NCBI GenBank assembly: GCA_038503065.1
Contig: JBCAMK010000001.1
Location: forward strand, 2,976,001 to 3,040,000
Length of the DNA: 64,000 nucleotides
Direction of reading: 5' to 3'
Source of the DNA: Paragyromitra xinjiangensis
Taxonomy: Eukaryota > Ascomycota > Pezizomycetes > Pezizales > Discinaceae
The first letter of the stretch is position 1. The number at the start of each line of letters is the position of its first letter. The position numbers were made by a program, and so were the translations under genes. Below the pieces are notes generated by a model, which saw only the letters and a program-made list of their open reading frames with translations, did not search any database and was not told the DNA's origin. Shown piece after piece: positions 1 through 11,824 of the stretch.

Positions 1-1508
1 AAGCATAAGTTATACCTGTCACCTTACTCAATTCACTGATGTCACACTGTCACTCAGGTTTTGAAAATTATTTTGACTAATTATTGACTATCTAATGGAT
101 CTATATACATCGAACGAGTCCCCGCATCCTCCTGCTTGCCCTGCTGCATCCTACTCATCCTACTCCTCCCATTCCGAGCCTGCTGCTGAGCTTGCCCTGG
201 AGTCAATTTGGAGGCAGGAAAGCACGGGATTTGGAGTATATTCAGCAGTCAATTCAGCAGGATTCGGAGGCTCAGAAACAGCCGATTCGGAGTCAATTCA
301 GCAGTCAATTCAGCAGCCAATTCAGCAGGATTCGGAGGCAAGCAGGCAGCTGCTTCAGAGGCTGCTCAGGAGGAGGTTCAGGAGTCGATTCGAAGGCAGG
401 AAAGCACGGGATTCGGAGTCAATTCAGCAGCCAATTCAGCAGCCAATTCAGCAGGATTCAAAGGCTTAGAAACAGCCGATTCTGAGTCTATTCAGAAGTC
501 AATTCAGCAATCAATTCAGGAGTCAATTCGGAGTCTATTCAGCAGTCAATTCAGCAGGATTCGGAGCCTTAGAAACAGCTGATTCGGAGTCTATTCAGCA
601 CTGGATTCAGAGGCTCAGAAACAGCTGATTCGGAGTCTATTCAGCAGTCAATTCAGCAGTCAATTCAGCAGGATTCGGAGGCTTAGAAACAGCTGATTCG
701 GAGTCTATTCAGGAGTCAATTCGGAAGTGAATTCAGCAGTGGATTCGGAGGCAGGAAGGCACGGGATTCGGAGTTTATTCAGCAGTCAATTCAGCAGCCA
801 ATTCAGCAGGATTCGGAGTCTATTCAGGAGTCTATTCAGCAGTGGATTCGGAGTCTATTCGGAGTCTATTCAGGAGTCCATTCAGCAGTGGATTCGGAGT
901 CGATTAAGGAGTGGATTCAGGAGTTGATTCGGAGGCAGGAAAGTAAGGGATTCGGAGTCTATTCAGCAGTCAATTCGGAGGCTCAGGAACAGCCGATTCG
1001 GAGTCTATTCAGGAGTCGATCCGGAGGCTATTCAGCAGTGGTTTCGGAGGATCGGAAGTAGTGGATTCAGCAAGGGGAGTGATGGGCCTATTCAAAGTTA
1101 GCTACTATACAAAACACGTTGATCTTGGAGATGGAGGAGAGGAGGCATGGGCGTCGCAAAGAGGGTTAAAAGGGGTGGGTGGATAGGGGGTGGGCGGCCT
1201 GGGTGGGTTGGGGCAGCAACAGGGAGTTGAAATAAATTCTTCTAAGTCCCTAAGCGAGATCCAATAGTTTGCGATTCAGGGAGTCTCTGGCAGTGGAGTT
1301 GAGGTCCAGGAGCGGGGTGGAGGTGTGGTATCGTGCCTTTGGCTCATGGAGGATACAGTATATCACGGGAGAAGCCATATCCTCCAGGAGATGCAGGTCA
1401 GGCGCTCGTGCCTCCAGGTGCCCTGGGAGCGCATGGAACACCTGGAGGATATTGCCTCCCCGGGAGACGTGCCCATGCTCCTGGAGGCGTTAATTATTTT
1501 TACTGATG
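1..1508 (-). mobile_element. CATCAG-family element D0 (left end outside window)
   Basis: The element ends at 1,508 with TTTTTACTGATG, the inverted copy of the CATCAGTAAAAA start found in D1 (27,765) and D2 (31,297). Reading the minus strand from 1,508 gives the same order as D1 and D2: a TAATTAACGCCTCC start, a hairpin-rich segment with CTCCTGGAGG, the ACTTAGAAGAATTT motif near 1,237, a pyrimidine-rich stretch, a tandem array, then the TGTATATAGATCC motif near 100. By comparison with D1, roughly the last 200 bp lie beyond the window edge. No transposase-like protein is encoded. The right flank is GA at 1,509-1,510; its partner would lie outside the window. Confidence 0.75.
230..1070. repeat. 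12-bp-based tandem array inside D0
   Basis: This array is made of degenerate units such as GGAGTCTATTCA, GCAGTCAATTCA and GCAGGATTCGGA in higher-order order, broken every few units by GGCTCAGAAACAGCCGATTC or GGCAGGAAAGCACGGGATTC. Because unit lengths are multiples of three, all plus-strand frames stay open and give Ser/Gln/Ile-rich apparent proteins. I do not regard these as genes. The same array type occurs in D1, D2, G and B. Confidence 0.85.
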
Positions 1509-1513
1509 GATTC

Positions 1514-3124
1514 CATCAGCAAAAAAAAAATGTCACCCCAACACTTTCCTGTCTTCTGGAAGGCCATATTCCGCCCGCTGAGTTTGTGGCCTTCCCGACC
1601 GCCTAGGCGAGCTGCTCCAAGTGCTGGTCTGTGTGGGTGCAACCTACACACTGCACCGACCTCCTGGCGCTCAGCTGCGGCCACCTGCGCCCAGATGTGT
1701 TACTTAGCGAAATCCAGCAGGCTGCACCCATCGAATTTTTCTAAGTCCCTGAAAACTTGGGACTTAGCAAAATTCACGTCGCCTCCCCCCAGGCACTTAG
1801 TGATTTTCAAAAATCTCCAGGTCGCTTAGTCATCGCTTAGTCGTCACCAAAGCAACGCCAAATAAGACACCAATCTCCACCTCTCCCGTCCTTCCTACTA
1901 TTGCTTCCCCCTATTCCCTCCCACCCATCCCCTATTCACTCCCACCGATCCCCTACCTCGCTGTACCATAGTACTTTGCTAACATCGTGACTTTTAGGCT
2001 CGAAGTACTAAGCTCTGCTTGCAAAGAACCTCCTAGGTAACATCCTGATTCCGTTTATTTGACTCACGCTGATATGCCTCCTAGACTCGCTTCGATCCGC
2101 TGCTTCAGCTTCCTCTGCCTCTGCTGGCTGCCTGCTTCGCTGCTTCCGCCTAAGCGAGCTCAGGAGGTGGCTCAATTGGCTGATTGATTTGCTGCCTGAG
2201 CTTCCTGAGCTTCTTGAGCTTCCGCTGCCTCCTGGAGGTCGTTGATCCACTGCCTGAGCTTCCTCCACCTCCGCCATATGGTCAATTCGCTGCTTGAGCT
2301 TTCGCTGCCTCAGTCAATTGATCGATTCGCTGCAGCAGCCTCCGCTGCCTCCGCCACATGGTCGATCCGCTGCCTGAGCTTCCGCTGCCTCCGCCATATG
2401 GCCGATCCGCTGCCTCCGCCTCCGCTGCCTGAGCTTCCTCCGCCTCCGCCATATGGTCGATCCGCTGCCTGAGCTTCCGCCACCTCCTGGAGGTCATCGA
2501 TCTGCTGCCTGAGCTTCCGCTGCCTCCGCCATATGGCCAATTCGCTGCTGCAGCCTCCGCTGCCTGCGCCATATGGCCGATTTGCTGCTGCAGCCTCCGC
2601 CATATGGCCGATTCGCTGCTGCAGCCTCCGCTGCCTGCGCCATATGGCTGATTTGCTGCTGCAGCCTCCGCTGCCTACGCCATATGGTGGATTCGCTGCC
2701 TGAGCTTCCTCCGCCTCCGCCATATGGTCAATTCGCTGCTCAACCCCCCTCCCTACCCGTAGAGTACGAAGAACAGACACATGTACATATAGAACTATAT
2801 AGATCCATAGAAATAATAGAACAATTGTAAACAAGCATATGGGCTAAAGCCTCCAAACTAGACTACAGGGCGAACTGCTGAAAATGTGATTCTGTGGGCG
2901 CACTGCTTTCCCCCCGCTGTCCTCCAGACGCTCGTCAACTCTCCGTGGTTGCCCAGAGAATAGCTTCCTGATCCTAGGGCGCCCCCATGCCGACCTCTAG
3001 TAAGCTGTCGCCCAGACGTGAAGGGCAAAATTTACAGCCTGAGGGAGGGCTATATTCCACCCCGACTGCTCCAGTTGCCTGATGCATTGGGCGGACCAGG
3101 CGACAATCCGTTTTTTTGCTGATG
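1514..3124 (+). mobile_element. CATCAG-family element C1
   Basis: C1 is a complete element. It starts CATCAGC plus oligo-A and ends oligo-T plus GCTGATG. It is flanked by TC (1,512-1,513) and TC (3,125-3,126), and removing it rejoins the surrounding satellite as GGATTCGGAGGC, a standard unit of that array. Inside, in order, are a TCTTCTGGAAGGCC segment shared with the short H elements, the CTTAGCAAAATTC motif, a CCCACCCATCCCC-like pyrimidine tract, a 40-bp tandem array (about 2,140-2,740), and the TGTACATATAGAACTATATAG motif near 2,780. No coding region is recognisable. Related copies are C2 (inverted), C3 (truncated) and C4 (inverted). Confidence 0.85.
2140..2740. repeat. 40-bp tandem array with CCATATGG palindromes (C1)
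   Basis: Units read CCGCCATATGGTCAATTCGC followed by TGCCTGAGCTTCCGCTGCCT, with variants in which CTGAGC becomes TGCAGC. Spacing between successive CCATATGG boxes is mostly 40 bp or a fraction of it. The same array occurs in C2, C3, C4, A1 and A2, so it is a shared component of two subfamilies. Open frames across it are composition artefacts. Confidence 0.85.
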
Positions 3125-3729
3125 TCGGAGGCTCGGAAACAGCCTATTCGGAGGCAGGAAAGCACGGGATTCGGAGTCTATTCAGGAGTCTATTCGGCAG
3201 TCAATTCAGCAGTCTATTCGGTAGTCTATTCAGCAGTGGATTCGGAGTCCATTCAGGAGTCAATTCAGCAGGATTCGGAGGCAAGCAAGCTGCTGCTTCG
3301 GAGTCTATTCAGCAGTGGATTCGGAGTCTATTCAGGAGTCGATTCAGCAGGATTCGGAGGTTCAGAAAGAGCCTATTCGCAGGCAGGAAAGTACGGGATT
3401 CGGAGTCTATTTAGCAGTCAATTCAGCAGGATTCGGAGGCTTAGAAACAGCCGATTCGGAGTCTATTCAGCAGTCAATTCAGCAGTCAATTCCGCAGGAT
3501 TCGGAGGCTCGGAAATAGCCGATTCGGAGTCTATTCAGGAGTCGATTCGGAGGCAGTTGGATCAACAGCAGAAACAAGACAATGGGTGGAATTGCATCCT
3601 ACATGTACAAAGAGCAGAATAGACTTTTAGTGCCATACAAAGCAGCGTGACAAGCAATGTGACATCGTATGCCCAATGCGCCCAATGCCGTCCAACGCAC
3701 CCACGGGAGGCTGTACGTCCAGTATGTCA
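3125..3729. mobile_element. Element B, inner part (array plus flank)
   Basis: The region continues the 12-bp satellite interrupted by C1, then leaves the array at about 3,555 and runs into unique DNA up to A1. By the inversion argument (see findings), 3,729 was once continuous with the reverse complement of 7,640-7,825, the end of an element called B here. B inserted into the chromodomain of gypsy-1. Its other end lies left of the window. D0 and C1 are nested in it. Confidence 0.5.
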
Positions 3730-4243
3730 TATCAGTAAAAAAAAAAAGGCGTCCTGAAGAGTAACATTGCATAATGGCATTTTGACCCTCTTGAAGACAG
3801 TGATTGCCTCTCGAACCCCTCCTGACAGCCTGCCTGCGCCTGTGCTGCATCTAGACGTGCTTTGACCAACTTTTACTGCCAGCCAACGCCCAAGCGCCTC
3901 TCCAGACCGACCTGTGCGCGTCCGACACCCTCCCGATGCGTGCAGCTGCCGGAACTTTTTTTTTATTTCGCTAAGTCAAAACCCTGACCCTAGGCACTTA
4001 GCGATTTTCAAAATCTTCAAGCTTCGTCTGCTGCTGCCAACGCCTTCTAAGACGCCTACCCCTCTCCCTTCCCACATGCTTCCCCCTATTCCCCCCTACC
4101 CATCCTCAACCTCGCTGTACCGCTGACATTGTGACATTTAGGTTCGAAGTAACGAGCTCTGCTTGCAAAGAACCACCTAGGTAACGTCTTGCTTCCGTTT
4201 ATTTGACTCCCGCTGATATGCCTCCCAGACTCGGTTCGATTCA

Positions 4244-4293
<50 letters not shown>

Positions 4294-5243
4294 CTGCTTC
4301 CGCCCAGCCGAGCGGTGAGGCAGCCACCCGCTGCCTGCGCTGCCTGCGCCTGCGCCATATGGTCGATTCGCTGCCTGCGCTTCCGCCGCTTCCTCCGCTT
4401 CCGCCATATGCTCAATTTGCTGCCTGAGCTTCTGCTGCCTGCGCCAATAGGTCAATTCGCTGCTGCAGCTTCCGCTGCCTGCGCCATATGGTCGATTCGC
4501 TGCTGCAGCTTCCGCTGCCTGCGCCAATAGATCGATTCGCTGCCTAAGCTTCCGCTGCTTCCGCCATATGGTCAATTCGCTGCTGCAGCTTCCGCTGCCT
4601 GCGCCATATGGTCAATTCGCTGCCTGAGCTTCCTGCGCCTGCGCCAATAGGTCGATTCACTGCCTGAGCTTCCTGCGCCTGCGCCATATGGTCAATTCGC
4701 TGCCTGAGCTTCCTGCGCCTGCGCCATATGGTCAATTTGCTTCCTGAGCTTCCTCCGCCTCCGCCACATGGTCGATCTGCTGCCTGAGCTTCCGCTGCCT
4801 CTGCCATATGGTCGATTTGCTGCAGCTGCCTCCGCTGCCTCCACGATATGGTCTATTCGCTGCCGCAGCTTCCGCCGCCTGCGCTGATTGGTCAATTCGA
4901 TGCGGGTAGTAAATGTTTGTACATATATATAGATAGATCCAGAGAATAGTAGTAGATAAATCAGAACGAATTGAAGCCATACGAGCCATACTAGAAAAGC
5001 GTGCAATTCCAAACCTACCAAAATGTGCTGGCCCCGCAAGAGGTTCCCCCGGACGTACAGAGGTCGACAGGCTTCGTCCAGACGATCAGAGCCTGCAACG
5101 CTGCCTTCCACATGACCAGAGCTCCTACCCCATGTCTTCTGGGCGACATGTAGTTGGACCACGCTGCGTCCAGAAGGGTATGTTTTCGCCATGGCATTTT
5201 GGCGTCCAGAGGGACTTTATGGCATTTCCGTTTTTTGCTGATG
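3730..5243 (+). mobile_element. CATCAG-family element A1
   Basis: The element starts TATCAGTAAAA (first base C to T relative to the consensus) and ends TTTTTTGCTGATG. Inside are GGCGTCCTGAA at the left end, the GCACTTAGCGATTTTC motif near 3,990, a pyrimidine-rich tract, a (CCTG)n run at about 4,245-4,290, a 40-bp CCATATGG array (4,350-4,890), and TGTACATATATATAG near 4,920. The flanks do not match as they stand (CA left, AA right), but they match those of inverted copy A2 after the interval 5,244-7,825 is flipped. No protein-coding gene is apparent. Confidence 0.85.
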
Positions 5244-7639
5244 AAGGTCATGCCCTTTGGACTCACCAATGCACCTGGCACCTTCCAACGCTTTGTTAAT
5301 GATTGCCTTACCAAATACCTGGACATCTTTTGCACCGCTTATCTTGATGACATCTTGATTTACAGCGACAACTTGGAGGAACACAAGGAACATGTTCGTA
5401 AGGTTCTCCAGGCCCTAAAACAACAAGGGATCCTCCTTAAACCTGAGTAATGCGAATTCCATACCCAATCAACAAAGTACTTGGGTTTAATTCTCTCACC
5501 GGACGGTATCAGCATGGATGAGAAGAAACTGAAAGCGGTACGCGAATGGGGAATTCCAAAATCAGTTAAAGACGTCCTAGCTTTTTCAGGGTTTGCAAAC
5601 TTCTACCGACGGTTCATATTCGGGTTTTCACGGCTTTCGTCACCCCTCACAGCGCTAACAAAAAAAGATACACCTTTTGAATGGTCCCCAAAAGCACAGC
5701 AGGCGTTCGATTACTTGAAACTCGCTTTCACCACCGCTCCAATCCTGATTCACTTTGACCCTGATAAGAAAATCTTTGTGGAAACGGACGCCTCCGATTA
5801 TGTGTCTGCCGGTGTTCTTTCTCAGTATGATGACAACGGAGTATTACATCCAGTGGCCTTCTTTTCCAAAAAACACTCTCTGGCAGAGTGCAATTACGAA
5901 ATCTACGACAAGGAACTGCTTGCCATCATTCGCACCTTTGAAGAATGGAGACCGGAACTGGAAGGAGCGGCACACCCCATCTCTGTTATTTCCGACCATA
6001 AAAACTTGGAGTATTTTATGACCACCAAGCAACTGAACCGTCGACAAGCCAGATGGGCCGAGTACCTTTCACGCTTTAATTTTGTCATCACTTACCGCCC
6101 AGGGAAACAAGGAGGAAAACCGGACGCATTGACCAGGAGATCAGGAGATCTCCCTGAAGAAGAGGATGAAAGACTTGCACACCAGAGTCAAGTGGTATTA
6201 AAGAAAGAAAATCTGGATCCTAAGCTAAGTTTGTTGGCGGGTTCTTTATCAAACGAACCCGTTGAATTGGACGCCACCCTACTTTCACTATTTAGAGAAG
6301 GATATAAAGCTGACCCATTCCCGGAAAAAATCCTTACAGCATTGGAAAAGGGAGATAGACAATCAAAAGAAATCTCACTGGCAGAATGCACCAACACCAA
6401 TGGGCTCCTCAAGTACCGCCAAGGCTTCTTTGTTCCCGACTTCAATCCACTTCGTCTCGAAATCCTGAAACAATACCACAATACACCAGCAGCAGGACAC
6501 CCAGGATCCGAAAAAACCTTTGAATTGACATCGAGGGAGTTCTATTGGCCAAAGATGAGGGAGTATATCGGCCTATACATTAGGAACTGCCATGTCTGTC
6601 AACGAGCAAAGCCAACAACGCAAGGCACGCAAGGAGTTCTATGCCCCCTACCTATTCCAAATAGACCCTGGGAAGTATTATCAATGGACTTTGTGACTGG
6701 GTTACCAGAATCAGAAGGCTTTGATGCAATAATGGTTATTGTTGACCGACTGTCGAAAATGAGGCACTTGATTCCTTGTAACACTACCGTGAACGCTAGA
6801 CAGGTGGCCGACCTGTACCTTCAGAATGTTTGGAAAATCCACGGCCTACCATCTTATATTACCTCCGACCATGGTACACAGTTCACTGCCAAGTTCTGGA
6901 AAGAGCTATGCCAACAGCTACAAATTAGTGCCAGGATGTCAACCTCCTTCCACCCAGAAACAGATGGGCAAACCGAAAGACTTAATGCGGTAATGGAACA
7001 GTACCTCCGATGCTACGTGTCCTATCAACAAGAAGACTGGGTCAAATGGTTACCAATTGCAGAGTTTGCAGCAAATAATCAAGAATCAGCAAGCACGAAG
7101 ATCACGCCTTTCTTTGCCAATTACGGCTATCACCCTCGCTTCAATACTTTGACAATGCCAACCTCCCGTGACCCACAGGCTCTTGATGCCAAAGACTTTG
7201 CCCAGCGTATGGAAGAACTCCAAAACTTCCTACAAACACAGATCTGGACGGCTCAAGATGTCTACGAAGTCAGCACCAATAAGCACCGAATCCCAGCCCC
7301 AGCTTATGGTATGGGGGATCAGGTTTTTGTATCTACTAAGAACATACGCACCTCTCGGATATCGAGGAAACTGGACTGGAAATGGATGGGCCCATACCCG
7401 GTTAAAAGAGTAGTGTCTCCCTACGCTTATGAGATTGACCTCCCTTCCTCTGTCAAATACCATCCCATCTTTCATGTGTCCCTGATGAAGCCAACTGCGA
7501 CGGATCCCTTGCCAGGGCAGGTTATTTTACCACCACCCCCGGTCCAAGCTAATGATCATGAGGAATATTACATTGACGAGATCCTGGATTCAAGGCTGCA
7601 ATACGGAAAACTGGAATACCTGGTTAAGTGGACAGGTTA
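5244..7639 (+). pseudogene. Gypsy-1 pol, second half (RT end, RNase H, integrase, chromodomain)
   Basis: This is the C-terminal part of a chromoviral Ty3/gypsy polyprotein. In order: the RT motif [13 protein letters not shown] directly at the element A boundary, the catalytic YLDDILIY (about 5,340), RNase H-like FVETDASDY and VISDHKNLEYF, the integrase zinc-binding stretch ending CHVCQRAK, integrase core residues in SMDFVTGLPES and TSDHGTQFTAKFW, the C-terminal HPIFHVSLMKP motif, and a chromodomain start EYYIDEILDSR..LEYLVKWTGY. The frame is broken by TAA at 5,448-5,450 where a Lys or Gln codon is expected, and is then open to the chromodomain. The chromodomain is cut at 7,639 by element B. 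The first half of the same pol lies on the opposite strand at 9,293-10,055, so this piece has been inverted. It is a non-functional copy. Confidence 0.9.
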
Positions 7640-7825
7640 CATCAGCAAAAAGCCAGGTTTGCGTCCAGTCGCGCCTAGAGCAGTAGGCGCACTGGGCGCA
7701 CTGGGCTCAGATTTTTTTTAGGCACTGCGTTAGGCGAATCGTCTAGTATGGCGTACGTGTGGGTGCGCTGGACGTAGGTCCTGCCTCGTCCACACCCAGG
7801 CGCAGGCCTGGAAAATCTGAGCCTG
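7640..7825 (+). mobile_element. Element B, terminal segment
   Basis: The segment starts CATCAGCAAAAAGCC immediately after the chromodomain Gly-Tyr codons of gypsy-1 and runs 186 bp to A2. It contains GTGGGTGCGCTGGACG, which resembles GTGGGTGCGTTGGACG read on the minus strand at about 3,700. This supports the view that both flanks of A belonged to one element. The TA before 7,640 would be one half of its target duplication; the other half is outside the window. Confidence 0.6.
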
Positions 7826-8722
7826 CATCAGCAAAAAATGGAAATGCCGTAAAGTCCCTCTGGACGCCAAAATGCCATGGCGAAAACATACCCTTCTGGA
7901 CGCAGCGTGGTCCAACTACATGTCGCCCAGAAGACATGGGGTAGGAGCTCTGGTCATGTGGAAGGCAGCGTTGCAGGCTCTGATCGTCTGGACGAAGCCT
8001 GTCGACCTCTGTACGTCCGGGGGAACCTCTTGCGGGGCCAGCACATTTTGGTAGGTTTGGAATTGCACGCTTTTCTAGTATGGCTCGTATGGCTTCAATT
8101 CGTTCTGATTTATCTACTACTATTCTCTGGATCTATCTATATATATGTACAAACATTTACTACCCGCATCGAATTGACCAATCAGCGCAGGCGGCGGAAG
8201 CTGCGGCAGCGAATAGACCATATCGTGGAGGCAGCGGAGGCAGCTGCAGCAAATCGACCATATGGCAGAGGCAGCGGAAGCTCAGGCAGCAGATCGACCA
8301 TGTGGCGGAGGCGGAGGAAGCTCAGGAAGCAAATTGACCATATGGCGCAGGCGCAGGAAGCTCAGGCAGCGAATTGACCATATGGCGCAGGCGCAGGAAG
8401 CTCAGGCAGTGAATCGACCTATTGGCGCAGGCGCAGGAAGCTCAGGCAGCGAATTGACCATATGGCGCAGGCAGCGGAAGCTGCAGCAGCGAATTGACCA
8501 TATGGCGGAAGCAGCGGAGGCTTAGGCAGCGGAAGCTGCAGCAGCGAATCGACCATATGGCGCAGGCAGCGGAAGCTGCAGCAGCGAATTGACCTATTGG
8601 CGCAGGCAGCAGAAGCTCAGGCAGCAAATTGAGCATATGGCGGAAGCGGAGGAAGCGGCGGAAGCGCAGGCAGCGCAGGCAGCGAATTTAGCTGCCTCCT
8701 GAGCTCGCTTAGGCGGAAGCAG

Positions 8723-8772
<50 letters not shown>

Positions 8773-9292
8773 TGAATCGAACCGAGTCTGGGAGGCATAT
8801 CAGCGGGAGTCAAATAAACGGAAGCAAGACGTTACCTAGGTGGTTCTTTGCAAGCAGAGCTCGTTACTTCGAACCTAAATGTCACAATGTCAGCGGTACA
8901 GCGAGGTTGAGGATGGGTAGGGGGGAATAGGGGGAAGCATGTGGGAAGGAATAGGGGTAGGCGTCTTAGTAGGCGTTGCTTAGGCAACACCGAAGCGAAG
9001 CTTGAAGATTTTGAAAATCGCTAAGTGCCTAGGGTCAGGGTTTTGACTTAGCTAAATAAAAAAAAAGTTCCGGCAGCTGCACGCATCGGGAGGGTGTCGG
9101 ACGCGCACAGGTCGGTCTGGAGAGGCGCTTGGGCATTGGCTGGCAGTAAAAGTTGGTCAAAGCACGTCTAGATGCAGCACAGGCGCAGGCAGGCTGTCAG
9201 GAGGGGTTCGAGAGGCAATCACTGTCTTCAAGAGGGTCAAAATGCCATTATGCAATGTTACCCTTCAGGACGCCTTTTTTTTTTTACTGATG
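7826..9292 (-). mobile_element. CATCAG-family element A2 (inverted copy of A1)
   Basis: A2 starts CATCAGCAAAAAATGG and ends TTTTTTTACTGATG. Read on the minus strand it follows A1 nearly base for base, including the (CAGG)n run at about 8,728-8,771 and the 40-bp CCATATGG array, but it is 1,467 bp against 1,514 bp. The flanks are TG (7,824-7,825) and TT (9,293-9,294). With A1 it forms a 1.5-kb inverted repeat around the gypsy-1 pol piece. Confidence 0.85.
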
Positions 9293-10055
9293 TTGTATTC
9301 ATAGAGGCCGTAACGGGTGCGAAATGCTGTTTTCCATTCTTCTCCCTCTGCCATCCGTATTTGATTATACCCCATGCGGAGATCCAGCTTAGTGTACCAT
9401 TTTGCCTTGGCCAAGCGGTCTAGGGTTTCTCGGATGAGGGGAGAAGTATATCGGTCTTTAATGGTGATATTATTTAATCCGCGGTAATCGACACACAAAC
9501 AAAGAGATCCATCAGTTTTTTTAACGAAGAGGACTGGGGACCCAGCTGGCGATGAGCTGGCTTGGATGAACCCTTTTCCGAGGTTGTCTTCTATGTATTC
9601 TTTCAGTACTCGGAGCTCCTCTCGGGACATACCATATAATGGTCCAAAGGGGGGTTCTTTTCCGTTGAGAAGTGGTATCTTGTGATCGTAGGGGCGGTGT
9701 GGGGGGAGTCCATTGGCTTTGGTTTCATCAAACATGTCCAGGAACTCGTGGTACTCCAGGGGGATTCGTTTTTTCCATTCCTCCTTGGTAATTTTTTTAT
9801 CGAGGATCTTATTGATCTCATACAAAGAGATGGCATAAATTTGGGAGGTCCGTTTCCTAACTAGTCGGCTAAAAGCTGTGGCTCCAATGAAATGAACCCT
9901 GAGTTTTTCTGGAAGCTGGATGCCATGAGCGGTGACAGGGGGTGCAGTGGGGGTGCAATGGGTACGGCAGCGGCTGGACCCAAAGGTTATTTTGTTGGCC
10001 GCAAATTGCAAAGAAATATCATGGTGCTTCATCCAAGGGATTCCCAGGACCAGCG
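9293..10055 (-). pseudogene. Gypsy-1 pol, first half of reverse transcriptase
   Basis: Read on the minus strand, the segment starts at the H1 boundary with LVLGIPWMKHHD, the usual linker after a gypsy protease. It continues through the RT fingers (FGPLYGMSREEL, SSPAGSPVLFVKKTDGSL, LCVDYRGLNNITIKDRY) to YTKLDLRMGYNQIRM and FRTRYGLYEYN at the A2 boundary. The next expected residues, VMPFG, are found at 5,245 on the plus strand. The frame is open throughout. No promoter or start codon is expected, since this is an internal part of a polyprotein. Confidence 0.9.
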
Positions 10056-10302
10056 CATCAGCAAAAAAATTAATTGTCACCCAGTGCGTTTTGGTCTTCA
10101 GGTGCATCCTGATCTTCTGGAAGGCCACATTCCTTCAGAAGTACCAGGTGCAATTTTTCACTTTTAGTATGTTATCATTCAGCCTAATCCGGTAACAATA
10201 TTTTTGGCACCCAGTATCATTTTGGCACCCAGTGCATCCTGATCTTCTGGAAGGCCACATTCCTTCAGAGGCACTGGGTGCCACTTTTTTTTTTTGCTGA
10301 TG
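10056..10302 (+). mobile_element. 247-bp CATCAG-family element H1
   Basis: A short non-coding element with ends CATCAGCAAAAAAATTAATT and TTTTTTTTTTTGCTGATG. The inverted ends extend further and share GT..CACCCAGTGC. A direct repeat, CATCCTGATCTTCTGGAAGG, occurs twice inside. It lies between the protease and RT of gypsy-1. The flanks are CG and CA on the plus strand, a 2-bp duplication with one G-to-A change. Removing it restores the codons for HYPLVLGIPW. Copies of identical length lie at 19,455 and 38,761. Confidence 0.9.
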
Positions 10303-11822
10303 CAGGTAGTGACCAAGTTGTGTCACAAAGAAGGGGGCTTTTTCTTGGTGGTCTTGGATATAAAGCCCACAATGTACGAGGTGGGTGATGGCGCCTGAGG
10401 AAATGGGCCTTCCATCGATGACTTCAAGTTGACGGGAGTTCTTAAGAGAAACAAGAGGAAGATTATGGTGACGTGCAAATTCTTCGTCCATGAATGCAAA
10501 TCCTGAGGCTCCAGTGTCCAATAGTGCGTGAGTTTGAATGGTTTTATTGTTACTCAAAAGGCTACATGAAATAACAAAATGATCCCCATCCAATTGATCC
10601 TCCACGCACACATCAGATACCGAAAAACCCGAAATAGAAAATGCAGACAAAGGAAAAGAAGAAGAAGAAACCAGAGCAGGGTCACAAATCGACTCTGGTT
10701 TTACAAGTTTAAAGACTGGGAGACATCCGCAGCCGTGAAAGAAGGTAATGGGTCGATGGACCCAGAGGAAGAAGAAGAGGCAGCAGGAGCAGTGTTGACC
10801 AAAGCTCCCCTCATTGCCGGTTTCTTTGGCGCTGAGGGGCAATTGGCGTAGGAATGGTTTTCGCCTGCGCAGAACATACATTTGCCAGTGGAACGACGCC
10901 ACTGTTTTTCGAGGTCCAAAAGCTTTTTTCGTCCATTGACCATGGTGAATCGTTGGTCCGGTGGAGGGCACGAAAGGTTACTAGTTCTGCTGAAAGATCC
11001 ATGGGGGCAAGTCCACCAGGAACATGGGATGGGTGAGAGGTGAAGGCGGCAGGTGCAGGGGCAATGAATTGTCCCATGTTGCTCCGGTTGGTCCCCTTTT
11101 TTTCTTCCTTTCTTGCCTTGATGCGATTATCTAGACGAAGTAGATGGGTGGTGAGGGTGTTGAAGGTGGTGGGGGGATCCGGAAGGATAACCATGGCTTC
11201 CTTAAGTTCTTCCAACATTCCATATTCCAGAGCATCCATTTTTGCCCTTTCCTCGTACATTAAGCGGCCCATGATTCGTTGGAAGTCCGCCAAATAAGCG
11301 GAAAATTCACGCTTACCTTGCTGAAGTTGGTGGAGTTCTCTCCTTGCTGTACCCATCAGGTCAGGGTCACCAAAAGCTGTTTCCAGGGCAGTGATGAGTT
11401 CGGCAGCGGATGCTCATGTGGTTAGGCCGGTGGGGAGGACAGTGTGGTGGATTTGCTCGAGAGCAGCCCCTTCCAAACGGTTGATGGTGTATAGAATTTT
11501 ATTGTTCTCATCGGTGAATCTGTCATGGTTGACTGAGAGCTTGGAACGGAGTTGGAGCACAAAGCCTGGGAGCTTCTCACGAGACCCGTCAAATTTTTCT
11601 GGGTCTGGCATCTTTTCAGATTGGTGGGAGGCAGGACGTAGGTTATGATCAGGTGGGGGTAATACTGGTGTCGCCACACGTTGGGCTTGGCCAAGTTGAG
11701 TACGAAGGTTATTTCGCTCTTGACGAAGTCTGTTGATGGTGGAGGTAGCTTGGGTATAGTTCTCTGTTAAATTTGTGAGCTGAAGCCGGGTGGTGTTAGC
11801 TGCAAGCTCTGCCTGCCCCCTC
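10303..11822 (-). pseudogene. Gypsy-1 gag (most) and protease
   Basis: The minus-strand reading continues gag after element C2 with RGQAELAANTTRLQ, followed by a capsid-like region (about 11,830-11,000), a CCHC zinc knuckle CMFCAGENHSYANC (about 10,850) and an aspartic protease with ALLDTGASGFAFMD (about 10,500). It is degenerate: a TGA at 11,414-11,416 interrupts gag in frame, and a frameshift lies near 10,940 between the capsid and the zinc knuckle. The protease end is interrupted by H1. One retroelement family is represented by this and the neighbouring pol pieces. Confidence 0.88.
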
Positions 11823-11824
11823 TC

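Noticed and set aside
95..927. Several open frames of 66-124 codons, Ser/Gln/Ile-rich
   Set aside because: They run through a 12-bp-based tandem array in overlapping frames, and the same peptides arise from every copy of the satellite. No domain and no consistent length.
2008..2834. Minus-strand frames rich in Ala, Glu and Arg (for example AEAEEAQAANRPYGGGSGSSG)
   Set aside because: Translation of the 40-bp CCATATGG array of C1; the same peptides appear in A1, A2, C2, C3 and C4 in different frames.
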